From the NCBI GenBank assembly GCA_951804985.1, contig OX638130.1, positions 131,143,593 through 131,207,592 on the forward strand: DNA of 64,000 nucleotides. The letters run 5' to 3'. Under the pieces are notes generated by a model. That model did not search any database, was not told the origin of the DNA, and saw only the letters and a program-made list of their open reading frames with translations. This DNA comes from Dryomyza anilis. Its lineage: Eukaryota > Arthropoda > Insecta > Diptera > Dryomyzidae. This document shows, in pieces, positions 46,166-57,479 of the stretch; positions within the stretch are counted from its first letter, which is position 1; each line of letters begins with the position of its first letter. The position numbers and the translations under genes are program-made.

Positions 46166-47163
46166 TGTACACAGGAAAAAAAAATTCTTCAATATGATGA
46201 ATTTATTCATAAATATTATGAATTTTTTCACCAACTACCAGTTTCATCATATTGATACCACCGTTCATTAAATGACAAATTAATGAATGCATTCATTATA
46301 TATATGAACAAAATAATTCAATATAATGAATTTGAATTGTCATATTGATGAATTTGTTCATAATATTTTTTCAAAAAATATTTTTTTTTTTATAAAATAA
46401 ATCAAAAAAAAGTGTTTTAAAAATTTTATTTAAAAAATAACAGAAAAAAAAATGTATAAAAATTATCAGAAAAAAAAAATTTAGGGAAGAAAAATAGTTC
46501 CGAAAAAACATTTAAAAAAAAAAAATTTTTTTGTTCGAAAAAAAATTTGGTTCGAAAAAAAATGTTTTTCGAAAAAAAAAATTGTTCGAAAAAAAAATTT
46601 TGTTCGAAAAAAAAAATTTGTTCGAAAAAAAAATGTTTTGTTCGAAAAAAAAATGGTTCGAAAAAAAAAAAATTTCGAAAAAAAAAATTGTTCGAAAAAA
46701 ATTTTTTTTTCAAAAATATATTTTTTATAAATATAACTTTTTATTAATAAAAAGTAGTAATTATAATAAATATATTATAAAACATTTTACTAATTTATGC
46801 ATGTTGAGCAAGCATTATATAGAAATAACATATAAGAACTACGTGAGAACTAAGAAATACGGCAAAAAATGAACGAAAAAAAATATTTTGGTAGAAATTT
46901 GGTTTAATGAACAGCGTTCTTCAATATGATGAACATATATGTTGTATTTTATGTTTTGGTTCATTAATATGATGAAACGTATTCTTCACATACAGTCATC
47001 ATATTGAAGAACACTTTTTCGACAGCGTTCTTCATATTTATGATAGCATTCATAACATTGATGGCGTTAGTCATTAATATTATGAATGGTTCTTCAATAC
47101 AATGAATCATGGTTTGAAGAACGGAATTCATCAATATGATGTACTTTTTTTTTTCTGTGTATA
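46166..47163 (+). mobile_element. MITE-A, longest copy (998 bp)
   Basis: Left TACACAGGAAAAAAAAATTC; right ATGATGTAC then TTTTTTTTTCTGTGTA, inverted ends. Repeated quasi-palindromic words TTCATCATATTGA, GTTCTTCAATACAATG and GGTTTGAAGAAC form local hairpins. A TTCGAAAAAAAA tract (46503-46705) is expanded to about twelve units, producing long K/N/F-rich chance frames on both strands. No transposase. Over ten copies or fragments of this family occur in the window. Confidence 0.75.
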
Positions 47164-48010
47164 ACACCAGAAATTTATCGATCTCGCCTTGAAGTATTTG
47201 CAAAAATGTTTCGCGTCTCCTCACAAAATGCCTGCCATCCCCGTCGCCAGATGGCGCTGCCTGCTGAAGAAAAGCGAAAGCACGTCATCGTTTCAGACGT
47301 AATAATGAAGGCAGCCGCATCAACAACCAACCCATTCCGTTCGCCGAATCGAACATAATGCAAGTGCGACTCATTCCCTAATTTCGCATGTCCTTGCTTC
47401 TGCTTTTTAATGCATGCCACAATAACAACAACAAAAACAACAAAAAGACATCCTTTTGAGTCACTGTCTGCGCCCAGGTTCAGACAGGTAGTCATAGCAG
47501 AAACTGCCGTTAATGCCGCCACGTCTGTCTGCAGGACGCAAAATAAACAAATACCTGAATAAAAACAAACACACACACACAAAATTATATAAAAGTCTGA
47601 ATTTTATCCAGACTTCCAGACAGCGATCGATAAGAAATGACGGCGCAGCACCTCCGCGATGCAACGCATTATGGGTGGACGAAGGGGTTTCGGCAGGTCG
47701 ATGGGGAGGCGGACGCGGAGGTGGCAACTTGTCGCAGGCGCGAAGGTTGCGAAATTTAAAGCAACAACTGAAATTTGTTCATCGTCACCTGCAGCAGTGG
47801 CGTCGCAATGGGTCTCTTAATGCGAACGACTGCCGTGTAACGGTGCTTGCGAGGACGTTCGGACTCGTTCGGTTCTTGTGCTGCATGCTGTTGGTTTGAG
47901 CTTCAATGCGTTTGTGTGTTCACGGCGAGTTTGTTAAATGGCTTTGTTTGACAGGAAAGGAATGCAACAACAACAAAGACAAGTTGTGGCTGTTGTTGTT
48001 GTAGGAATTA
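47164..48010. other. Unique island with CTCF-like word
   Basis: GCCAGATGGCGCTGC at 47246-47260, (CA)n near 47570, balanced composition. A 135-codon minus frame and a 128-codon plus frame overlap other frames and show no domain. No gene called. Confidence 0.4.
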
Positions 48011-49224
48011 TTGTGCACAGAAAAAGTGAAAAGAGAAAATAATAAAAGCGAAAGTTCTTCAAAGGAGTAGAGAAATAATGTAATTTTTAGTACTATTTTT
48101 TAAATACTATTTGGAATTGCTAACTTTTTCAGATTTATAACATTCTATAAATTTTTAAATTTGTCTGTTATTTTTAAAACTTATCTGGATTTTAAGCAGC
48201 TAAACTCGACTTTCTAAACACCTTTAACTGACTCTCCATTGAATTCTTCAAAGTCTGTCCGCATACGTTTAGCTTCCAGATTTTCAGCACATAAAAGTGG
48301 AAAAAGTGAAAACGCAAACCAGCTGCACTGCAACAACCTAAACATCTGGCCACCGAAACAGGCAGAAACCATCACCATCACCACACCACCCACCCACTCA
48401 GTGTGAAAACAAAAACATGCCAGTCGAGTTGAGTTGAGTCAAGTCGAGCACCTTGCAGCCAACACCAGCAACGGTGGAGACATGGCGTTAACTGACTGCC
48501 AATTGCTTCCAACTGCTTTGCAACACCAGCAAATACACCCACACCTCTCGCGGATTTATGTTATTGGTGACTGCATATTATTGTTGTAGCTTCTTCTTGA
48601 TCTTCTTGTGCCGACTCTCCTGCTTTTTAATTGCTCGTATATGTTTCACATATTTACTTAGTTCTGTAGCTCTATAGTGCGGAAATTTTGAGCATTCATG
48701 GCTGAGGGTCCTCAGAAAAGGTTAATTGCAAAAGACACCTAATGTCGAATCCAAATATAAATTGCTAATAAAAAAAACATATAGGTTGTTAGTACCATTA
48801 TTAGAATCTCGAAAACGACAAAAAATACAATAGAAAATTACGAAATTACTTGAAATTGGCCGTTGGCGAAAAATGGCTTTGAGATTGGAACCCTAATCCC
48901 TGCACGTTTTTGTCTCTCCGCGCTTGACTGTCGCATTCATTTCTTAAACTTTATGTCTGTCCATGGTTTATTTGCTGTCCGCACCGACATGCAGTTACCT
49001 CTGCCCATCGTCTGCATAATATTTTTGTATTTGGTGCATTTACTTTGATTTTAACTATGGAAAAAAACTCATTTCTTGAACATCTGTTTTTTGATGATGG
49101 GTTTTCGGTCATAATTACCTTCAGTTGGTACAAACATCAGTTTGTCGGTACTGTTTTGGATAATTCTTTGAATATTTTTATTTTTTCAAATTTATTGGAA
49201 TATTTTAAAATATTGTAGACACTG
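48011..49224. other. Mixed unique DNA
   Basis: ACCATCACCATCACCAC near 48369, GAGTTGAGTTGAGTCAAG near 48425. No coding signal. Confidence 0.4.
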
Positions 49225-49540
49225 CGTGGATTTCGATAGTTCGTCTGGTAAGTGAGTTGGACTACGAGCGAAAAGTCCGCAGTTCGATCCCCAGTGACTG
49301 CCTACATTTTTTTCATAGAAAACATTTTTCTATATGACCGTACCTCTCGGCAGTAAAACGCAAACCTACGAGAGTAAAACATTGCCTATGAAAAGTTCTC
49401 ACCCGCCGTTCGGATTCGGAAATAAGTACAAATGAGTACAAATATAAAATGCACAGCTCAAATGGTGAGAGAGCTCGGCCGAAGTTCTATACAGGACTGT
49501 AGCGCCAAACTATTCTTATTATTGTTATTACGTGGATTTC
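49225..49540 (+). mobile_element. tRNA-derived SINE with 10-bp target duplication
   Basis: CGTGGATTTC at 49225-49234 is repeated at 49531-49540 and brackets a 296-bp body. The head has A-box-like TCTGGTAAGTGAGTTGG and B-box CAGTTCGATCCCC (49280-49292), so pol III transcription is expected. The unique body contains GCCTATGAAAAGTTCTCACC and CACAGCTCAAATGGTGAG. The 3' tail is CTTATTATTGTTATTA. Copies spread by retroposition using partner LINE machinery. Confidence 0.85.
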
Positions 49541-50319
49541 TGTTATTTACTATTTTTTGTTATTTAAATATTTATTAATATCAAATATATTTTATGATTT
49601 CTGTTTGCAGAAATGTCATAACAGTTGACATATAAAAGATTCTCCGACATAATAGCTGTCAATGACAGATTTTCTATCGTGCGGAGAAGACATATTATAA
49701 CAACATAAATTGAAATATTACAAAGAAATTATCAGACAACCTAATAGAAAAAATTAAACAAAATTTTATTTGAAATGCAAACAAATATATATAAATTTCT
49801 AAACAGGTCGAAATAATTTAGTTTTCCCAATCAAAAGATATTTTTATACGTTATGAAAATTAGTTAATAAACCAACAACAAAAATTAACATTTTTAAAGT
49901 ACTTTAAAATTTGATTTGTCACTATTTTTAAAAATACATTGACGATATTTTTTCAAAACAAAATTCCCAAAATATTGTTTTTTTCCGAAAAATAAAATAA
50001 CTAAATAATTTTAGTTCGATTACAAAAATTAAATAAAATTCTGTTTTTTTATAATATATATTTTTATAAATATAACTTTTATTTAATAAAAAGTGTTTCA
50101 TAAAGAAGTGGTTTTCTCAACATATTTGAATATGAAAATTCCGTAGAGTCGGAGATATGACTTTATCTCCTCTTTTTTGCTTTTAGATTTTTTTTTTGCC
50201 TTTTTACTTATTCTAAATGTTTTTTCGTTACTCAAACAACATTTTGAATCCACTTTTGATCTGAGTGTGTCAAACGAGGTTTAAAAAAAACTTAATATAG
50301 CACCATACCAAGTATGATT
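49541..50319. other. AT-rich spacer
   Basis: TTTCTGTTTGCAG near 49599 is acceptor-like without a matching exon. Otherwise AT-rich. Confidence 0.4.
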
Positions 50320-50321
50320 TA

Positions 50322-50617
50322 CAGTGATGTGAAAATAATAGGGACTTGGATGCTTTCTTGCACTTCTTGTCCTCAGATTTTCGTTAATCAACACTTTACG
50401 ATTAGTAGATTGCTCCATGTCAAGAATTAACTCCTTTCTCAATGCTCTGGATGAAACAGACGGATTTATTTTTACAGGCCACAAAATATAACTTTTTGTG
50501 ACAGATGAAATTTTTGACCTGTGCAATTAAAATCAACTAATCGAATTTTCTGAGTTTGTAGATAATAGCACTTATCAAATAACTACATTGGTGTCCCTAT
50601 TATTTTTCACTTCACTG
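50322..50617 (-). mobile_element. Tc1-type MITE with transposase fragment
   Basis: Inverted ends CAGTGATGTGAAAATAATAG and complement of CTATTATTTTTCACTTCACT, each flanked by TA (50320-50321 and 50618-50619), the Tc1/mariner target duplication. 296 bp. The interior derives from a transposase N-terminus rather than random DNA, so this is a direct internal-deletion derivative of an autonomous Tc1 element. Confidence 0.8.
50335..50526 (-). pseudogene. Tc1 transposase N-terminal fragment
   Basis: The minus-strand frame reads KINPSVSSRALRKEL, then STNRKVLINENLRTRSARKHP. It corresponds to the second DNA-binding subdomain of Tc1 transposases (x-NP-x-SSR-x-L...V-x-R-x-L-x-E-x-x-L). It runs straight into the TIR; the first subdomain and the whole DDE catalytic domain are gone. 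Non-functional alone. Confidence 0.65.
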
Positions 50618-50810
50618 TAAGTATATTTTAAAAGACACATTTTAAAGCTTTTCTAACTTTTTTTTTATAAATTTTTTTTTGTGGAAAATCGAAAAATATT
50701 TGAAAATGTATTATGTGCTCTTTAGATTGTACGTAAAAAAAACAAATTTGCTTGAACAAATAACTTTTGTTATCGAAAATGAAAACTGTTTCGATATCAA
50801 CTCAATATCT

Positions 50811-51213
50811 ATCCCAGTATGCCATTGATATCGATATCGTTACGAGATCAATGCGAGTAGATGGAGAAATCACACGATATCGGATCCGTTCTCGTAACGA
50901 TATCAATTGTCAAATTGGACCTACATGGTAGGTAGATATCGAAACATTTTGACGGAGTTTTCTCGATACGAGAACTTTTTCGAAATCGAAACGATATCGA
51001 AGAAAAAATTGATAAAAGTTCGAGATTACTGCGAAAAATATTGCGATATCGATTTGATAAATTTTTTATAATCGTATCTTGTCAAAGTATTTCAATGTAC
51101 GAAAATTTGTATAAATTAGAATCGAGAATGCAACGAGATCGAACTTTTTTTATCGAAGTTATTCGAGAAAGCTTCGAGGCATCGAAGGTCTCCGAGCCAT
51201 GGCAGACTGGGAT
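50811..51213. repeat. GATATC/ATCGAT-rich foldback
   Basis: Left ATCCCAGTATGCCATTGATA; right GAGCCATGGCAGACTGGGAT, inverted (TGCCAT/ATGGCA and CCCAGT/ACTGGG). Inside, GATATCGTTACGAG at 50835 pairs with CTCGTAACGATATC at 50893. Unusually dense in GATATC and TCGA words. No ORF. Confidence 0.6.
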
Positions 51214-51645
51214 ATCTTAACTACATCGAAATGATATAGTTTATATGCCCAAATTGTCGTTTTCGATAATGTCTAATTATACGAAAATAATAGAAATATA
51301 TCGTCGTTTTAGAACGAAAAGTCACCAAATAAATTTTTGAAATGCCAAATATTCATTTACAAAAATCTTTATAAAACTGTCAAGTTTTAATCGATGATCT
51401 CAATTTTTTTACCACATGATAGGAAAATGTAAATCTATTAGTTGATTTTTCAATTTTAAAATTCATGAATTACTTTTTATAATATTAATCAACAAACTCG
51501 AAAATTAAGTTTTTCATAAAAATGTATTTGGTGACTTTTCGTTCTACAACGACGATATAATTCTATTATTTTCGTATAATTAGACATTATCGAAAACGAC
51601 AATTTGGGCATATAAACTATATCATTTCGATGTAGTTAAGATATC
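51212..51645. mobile_element. Foldback MITE with ~130-bp arms
   Basis: Left arm GATATCTTAACTACATCG, ATGATATAGTTTATATGCCC, CGATAATGTCTAATTATACG. The right arm is the complement in order, ending CGATGTAGTTAAGATATC. Near-perfect arms over about 130 bp and an AT-rich loop. Loop-like relics recur at about 61690-61790, and an arm relic at 25768. It abuts the 50811-51213 foldback and may form one compound element. Confidence 0.75.
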
Positions 51646-53014
51646 GTTTGGTTAGCTGGGATGTGTTTTTAAATACAATATTTTTTTAGAATTCTTTATT
51701 ATTATTATTAAACAAATTAAATTTGAACTGAAAATCTTTGCTCGATTATTTCATATAGTCTGTCTATCTGACGGTAAAGTTGCAGGTCATAGCAATGACT
51801 ATATCAAAATTTAAAGTTTGCAACAACAGCAACATAAACTGGGAAGACAGACATACAGACAGACATTCGAAAAGGCAGACAGACACGCTGGCATTAAATG
51901 CATTGTATTCAGAGTAGCGCCAGCCATAAGCAATATAATTGCAATTAAAATAGTGAAAGTTTTCAACACCTCGCATGGGACCCGCTCTCGGAGACGAGCT
52001 GTGGTGCGGCGGGGGTGCGAAGAAAACATTTAGACGACTCATGTGTTCGGAGTGCATCCCCAAAAGTAGCAACTGCTTTCAAAGCCACGACTAGAGCTCA
52101 ATGAGTAGCTTTTTGTCTGCTGCGTTGGTTGCATCCTTTTGTTGCTGTTTGTGGTGATGATGCTTGACTGTGTCTATTGCAAACGTGGTGTTGTCTCTTT
52201 CCAGAGAGTGTAGAGACTGGAGAGACAGGCAGGCAGGCTGACTGACTGACAGGTGGGTGCTTCATGTGAGGCAGGCAGATTAACGAAAGTTTTGCAAGGT
52301 CATTGACACCAGTAATATTTGGAGCTTTTCAGAAAAGTTTGCAGACAAGAAGCGGACTTCAACTCCAAATTGAACTGAAAGCTTTTACTTTCTACAGAAT
52401 GTGTTTAAAAATGTTACATATCAAGATATGCTGGTCTTTGATATTTGAATTACTACCACAAATATATGTGAGATAAAAAAGCTCTGTATTGAAATTACAT
52501 ACAAAGCTTTTTTTCTTCCTAGAATTTCTCCCAAATATTTATGGGAGAATTTATTTAGAATTGGGCTGATTATGAATTTAAATAATTAACACTTCGCAAG
52601 GAATTAACGTGTCATACATATTTAAGAAAATGTTAATTTGATCAGATGAATAGTAAATGAAAAAAAAGGCGAAAAAGTATTTTCTACAAAAAACATAATT
52701 ATTTTTTTAATTTGTTTTTATTTTAATTATTTCATTCTTTAAAACTTATTAATTGAAAATGGTTTTATATATATACAATATTCAATTTTATGCATTTGAC
52801 TATGATTTTATTTGATTACGAAAAAATAAAAAAAACTTAATTTATATAATTTTTTTGTATATAAAAAAATAAAATTAGTAACAAAACTTTTTTTTATTGG
52901 TATATTAGTCCGAAAAACAAGTTAGTCACATAAAACTAATTTTGCCGAAAAAAATAATATTAACCAACTCCAATGGAGTGCTCTCAAATATATCAGAAAA
53001 TATTAAGAAAATTT
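51646..53014. other. Unique island then AT-rich DNA
   Basis: 51730-52400 is balanced with GACAGACATACAGACAGAC near 51847 and AGGCAGGCAGGCTGACTGAC near 52225. 52400-53014 is AT-rich. Frames of 71-102 codons overlap on both strands. No gene called. Confidence 0.4.
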
Positions 53015-53222
53015 TAATATATTTTTCATCTGTGTGATGAAACAAAGTTTTCGCACAAATTTCGTTGAATTGAAAAACACTATTACAGCTGTTCATCAAA
53101 TTGATGATTTATTCATAATATTGTTGTTTTGTAGTGGAAAATATTATAAATTCTGTTCAAAATAATAACTCATGGTTTAAACAACAAAATTCTTCAATAT
53201 AATGAAAATATTTTCCTGTGAA
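53015..53222 (+). mobile_element. MITE-A right-end fragment
   Basis: CAAATTGATGATTTATTC, TAATATTGTTGTTTTGTAG and TTCTTCAATATAATGAAAAT followed by TTTTCCTGTG: a decayed MITE-A right part. Confidence 0.5.
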
Positions 53223-53474
53223 AATTTATTGAACATGAAAATGATACTTAAAATATATGTTAAATGGCTTATAAAAGATATAATATAATATAACCTTAAC
53301 GATTAAAAGGTCGATATAGGTCTGGATATGTTTGAATGGTTTTTAAGTTATAATATTCATATATTCGAATATATGCATAAAATGTGCATTTAAGATTAAT
53401 GTACATTCATTAAATTAATTATATATTTTATATAAATAAAATAATTTATCGAAATCCTTCCTCTTTATTTGCAG

Positions 53475-53889
53475 ACTTCTTTAAGAAAAACTCAAGATCG
53501 CCAGCAATGCAGCAGCAATAAACTTTTGGGCTCTAAGAACTCATTGGACCAAATAAATGTAACAATATTCAACAGCCAGCAGAAAATTTTATTACATTTG
53601 AAACATTTACAAATATTTTTTCAAGTAAAACGTTAAAAAGACAACATATTTCTAAAAAAATAATAATAATTGACAAAAAAAAAAAACAAATAATAAACAG
53701 AACAAAAAAAAACAGTGAGTGAGTGCGTGTGGGTGGGTGTCCTGCTGCTAAAGGATTACTGCAACAACTAGAGCCACCCGTATTCGTGCCGCTCTCAGCT
53801 ACGAATCTACGGCAACACGGCCCGGATACATTACTATTTAATGGATTGCTGGACGGGTCACGCCCGACTGGCGAGTGTTTTAGTTTAAG
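53475..53889 (+). other. Predicted internal exon of an unidentified gene
   Basis: Acceptor CCTTCCTCTTTATTTGCAG| at 53474 and donor TTTAAG|GTGAGTACG at 53890 are both near-consensus. The first two thirds are A-rich with stops in all frames (including an immediate ATG-CAG-CAG-CAA-stop at 53506), as in a leader. The last part (53723-53889) is open in one frame and reads like protein (LLQQLEPPVFVPLSATNLRQ, then LLFNGLLDGSRPTGECFSLR) but has no ATG. Inner GTGAGT words at 53715 and 53719 could be alternative donors. I do not recognise a family. It could be leader exon, non-AUG start, or the reading may be chance. Confidence 0.5.
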
Positions 53890-54760
53890 GTGAGTACGCA
53901 CTGCCTCCAATAATCGAATTGCAACCAGTACGGACCCAGACCAAATAAAGCATAGTAGGGCGCCGATCGTGTGAGCTCCATGTATACAAAAAAGCTTTGA
54001 TAGAGCGCTTAAACACGCGCAATATATTTTTATCTATGGCATATATGGCAATCTTCATGCATTTACTTTGTTCGTGATTTTGAGCAAAAAGCGCATTTCC
54101 GACAGAACTCTAGGTCGATCATGTTTTGTGCGTTTTCCGCTCTGACTGATCGACAAAAATTACTAACTGACGACGGACTGGCGCAAATACTGACTATAAA
54201 AAATGACCCTGTATGCGGATGAGGGCTTCGTAGGTGCGGCGCACACTTTTGCTCACGGCCAAAAGCTTTTGCGTCTAATCGCTCTTGACTGAATGCCATA
54301 GCAATTAGTTCTACTAGTTTCGTTATTTTCAAAATGCATGTGGAAATTTGGAAGCAAAACATAGACTCGTCGCACATTTTGTAGAATACAAAATTTATTT
54401 TTGGATTAGGTTCCGCAGAAATTCATTAGTCTGGCAAAAGTTCGCACCTCTGCTTCGGGTTTGAAAATAAACAACCTGCGGCCAAATTGCGATGATCGCG
54501 CTGAGGTAGAAGTGAGCCTTCCTGACTGACAGCTGTCAATCAAATACACGGCAGTGCTGTGTAGCCGCTCAGTCAGTTTCAATATCCGCACTTTGTACTA
54601 GGGGATCCAATCCCAATGCCTTTTCACAATATCGAAATTTTTGGGATTAGAAAAAATTTCGGGGATTTCAGGTTTAGTTCTAAAATATATGTTTAGTATG
54701 GGGAACACAAAGTTTTTATTTTAGCAAATTTGATATGCATTTAATTTTCTTAATTTAAAG
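53890..54760 (+). other. Unique DNA after the donor
   Basis: 53890-54600 is balanced and non-repetitive, perhaps intronic regulatory DNA. 54601-54720 has GGGATCC/GGGATT-rich wording shared with 3880-3945. Minus-strand frames of 104 and 61 codons show no domain. Confidence 0.4.
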
Positions 54761-54893
54761 TCCTTCTAGAAATTTCAGTAGGTCCATGATGCAGATCCTT
54801 GTATTTTTATCTTGTCGGAACACCATCAGTTACATGACCAGGATGATCAGGAAATGATCATGACTACCTAATAGAGTAAATTTCTACTAGGGA
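54761..54893. mobile_element. MITE-C copy (133 bp)
   Basis: Left TCCTTCTAGAAATTTCAG, right GTAAATTTCTACTAGGGA, interior CATCAGTTACATGACCAGG. Length and ends match the 18225 copy. Confidence 0.65.
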
Positions 54894-56436
54894 CACTGAA
54901 TTTCCGGGATCCTGGTATTAGGCGCGACAGCAACAGACCTTTTGAAGCTACCACAACATGACGGCTGAAGCTTACTTCTAATTTTGGGAGTGCATCCATC
55001 CGTCGATCGTCAAACTGATTGATCGTCGCAACAAACACCGCATGATTGCGTGATCGTTACTCAAATTGAAAAAACGCAAATTAAATATTTTATTTTTTTA
55101 ATATCTTAAATGAATAAAATAAGTGATTAATAAATTCATGAACAAATCTAAAAAAAAAAACAAAAAACCTTCAGCAACTATTTTAAGCATTGCTGCTCGA
55201 TCGATCGACACGTTCAAAAGCAAATTTAAAAAATATATAAAAAACCATTGCTGCTGCTATTTGCTAAATGGCAGCAGCTCTGACAGCAACAACTACAACT
55301 AAAAATTATAATTAAAATTTCTTAAAAAAATCTTCAAATTCGGTATAAAAAAAACAACAACACCATGAGCAGCATAAAATATGTTGTTGTGGTTTTTGAA
55401 TGTAGTGTTTGTTGTTTTTGCATGGAATGCAAATGTTCTTTACAACAACATCGACGACAAATGTTTTTGCTTGTGTGGTTGCTGCCGTTCGTTGCTTTAG
55501 TCGCATTCGCTTCCGCTCAACTGCTCTCACGATCACTCGTCGTTGCAACCTCCTTCTCCACCAACACTGCTGTTGCTCGGCTGCTGCGATCGCCAAACCA
55601 ACAACAACGAGAACTTGTATCCGTATTTTGTTGTTGTTGCTGTGTTTAATTCAACATTTGCTTATTTTGCGCTTGCAGCGCAGCCCCCATCTGTGCTCTG
55701 CTGCCCCTCCCCTAGTCCACACACGACTGCCCTCTGCTGCGTCGTCAGCGCATCTCGCTCTCACCCCCGCTATCGTTAGCTCCCTCACGCGTCGCTGCGA
55801 ACGTGGCCTTGGCCTTGAATCAGACGGTTTTATTTTTTCATATGTTTTATTTTTGCATTTCGTCGTCTTGTTGCTGTTGTTGCGACTGCTGCTGCTGTGT
55901 TGTAGGTTTGATGCTTTCGCAAATGTCAGTTGATCGCCGTTTGTGGCATGTTGCTCTGCATTTCGATCATTTCGATTGATTGTGGTTTTATATCTATTAA
56001 AAAAAAAGAAATAGACTTTGAAGTGCTCTGTCGAGAGGTGTGTGAGGCGTTAATGTGTCCTTGTATTCAATGCATATTTTGCAGCAGTTGTCTCATTATT
56101 CCACACTCCAACTATATTTTGACAAACGCATCATAAAAGTTATAGACGGTCTAAGCCAAGGTTAGGTCACAATAGACCGATCTTTACCATTTTCAATATC
56201 AGATAGCGTAGTTATATAAGTAATCTAATTGTTAAGTCTCACTGATCTTGCTCTTCGAGTTTTCCTGTAATCGTGATTTCAACAGACGGACAAACAAACA
56301 GACACAGACAGACGCACATAACTCGACTTAAAAGATCACGCAGATTAAGATTGTCTACACTTTTTCTTACCGGACATTTATACTTCTGGATGTAACAAAC
56401 AGATGACCAAACTGAATATAACCTTTCACTCTTCCA
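54894..56436. other. Unique CTG/CAA-rich island
   Basis: 55250-55930 has TTGTTGTTGTTGCTG-type runs and GC-rich text. A 174-codon + frame (55409-55933) overlaps + frames of 94 and 78 codons in other phases and is dominated by L, S, R and C from the CTG/TTG runs, so I do not call it. TATTTTGCGCTTGCAG at 55677 is an acceptor-like site. No supported exon. Confidence 0.4.
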
Positions 56437-57200
56437 CAGAAAAAAATCATCATCATATTTTTAAATTTCGTTTTTTAAACTAACATTAATTGTATTGAAG
56501 AACGATTCATTATATTGATAACTACAAAACATCAATTCCATGAATTCATTATCAATTTGATGAATGACCGAAAAAGTGTTCTTCAATATGATGAAGTGTA
56601 CGTGAAGAATACGTTTCATTATATTAATGATGAAATACATAAAATACAACATATATGTACATCATATTGAAGAATGCTGTTCATCAAACCAAATTTATAT
56701 CAAAACTTTATTATTCGTTAATTTTTGCCATTTCTCAAGTAGTTCTTGTAGGTTATTTTGTACAAAATGCTTTAAAAAAAATATTTTTTTTCGTTTAAAA
56801 TTTTTTTTTTCAAAAATTGTTTTTACGAGAATTTTTCATTTCTTGTTTTTTTTTTAATTTTATCGCACACAAATTATTTAAACATTTTTTTTCAAATTTT
56901 ATTTCTAGAGAAAGATTTTTTTGAATTTTATTTTCGAAAAACATTTTTTTTTGAAAATTCGTAAAAAAATGTCTATCAATTAAATAAAACTAATATTTTT
57001 TTTTCAATATAATAAAAAACAAGCAGTATTTAAAAATCAAATAACATAAATAGCATGTAAATGAAGGAAGACAGATTTTATGTGTAAATATGATGTTTAA
57101 GAATATTGAACATTAAAAACATTAAATTGCAATTAAATGAATGAAATCATTTATGTGATGAATCTGGTAGTTGGGGAAAATATTCATAATATTTATATTT
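56437..57200 (-). mobile_element. MITE-A, reverse, truncated by a SINE
   Basis: Left CCACAGAAAAAAATCATC; CTACAAAACATCAATTCC, AATTTGATGAATGACCG, GTGTTCTTCAATATGATG, poly-T tracts, then TGATGAATCTGGTAGTTGG and CATAATATTTAT. The expected terminal TTTTCTGTGTA is absent; sequence switches to SINE at about 57201. Confidence 0.6.
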
Positions 57201-57479
57201 AGTGCGTTGTACTACGCGCCGAATGGTATCGGGTTCAATCCCCATGACTGTCAACATCTTTTTCATAGAAACAATTTTACTATGCGACGCTACCTCTCGA
57301 CAGCCAATGGAAAACCTACGAGTGGAAACATTGCCTATGAAAAGCTCTCACCCCACTCCTCGGATTTGGCCGCAGCGGGGTTATATTTGTACCCACCGTT
57401 TGAGTACAAATATAACACGCACAGCTCAAATGGTGAAATAGCTCGACCTAAATTCTCCACAAGGCTGTATTATTATTGG
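57201..57479 (+). mobile_element. tRNA-derived SINE, second copy
   Basis: B-box GGTTCAATCCCC at 57232-57243, then the same body as 49235-49530: GCCTATGAAAAGCTCTCACC, GAGTACAAATATAACACGC and CACAGCTCAAATGGTGA, with tail TGTATTATTATTGG. The head is shortened and no clean target duplication is visible. Overlapping 133-codon frame is spurious. Confidence 0.75.

Noticed and set aside
46426..46747. K/N-rich and F-rich frames on both strands
   Set aside because: Direct translation of the TTCGA(A)n tract inside a MITE.
49235..49310. Candidate tRNA gene
   Set aside because: Has A- and B-box-like words but no clean cloverleaf, and it is the head of a SINE with target duplication.
55409..55933. 174-codon + strand frame
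   Set aside because: Built largely from CTG/TTG repeats, overlapped by other frames, no recognisable domain.
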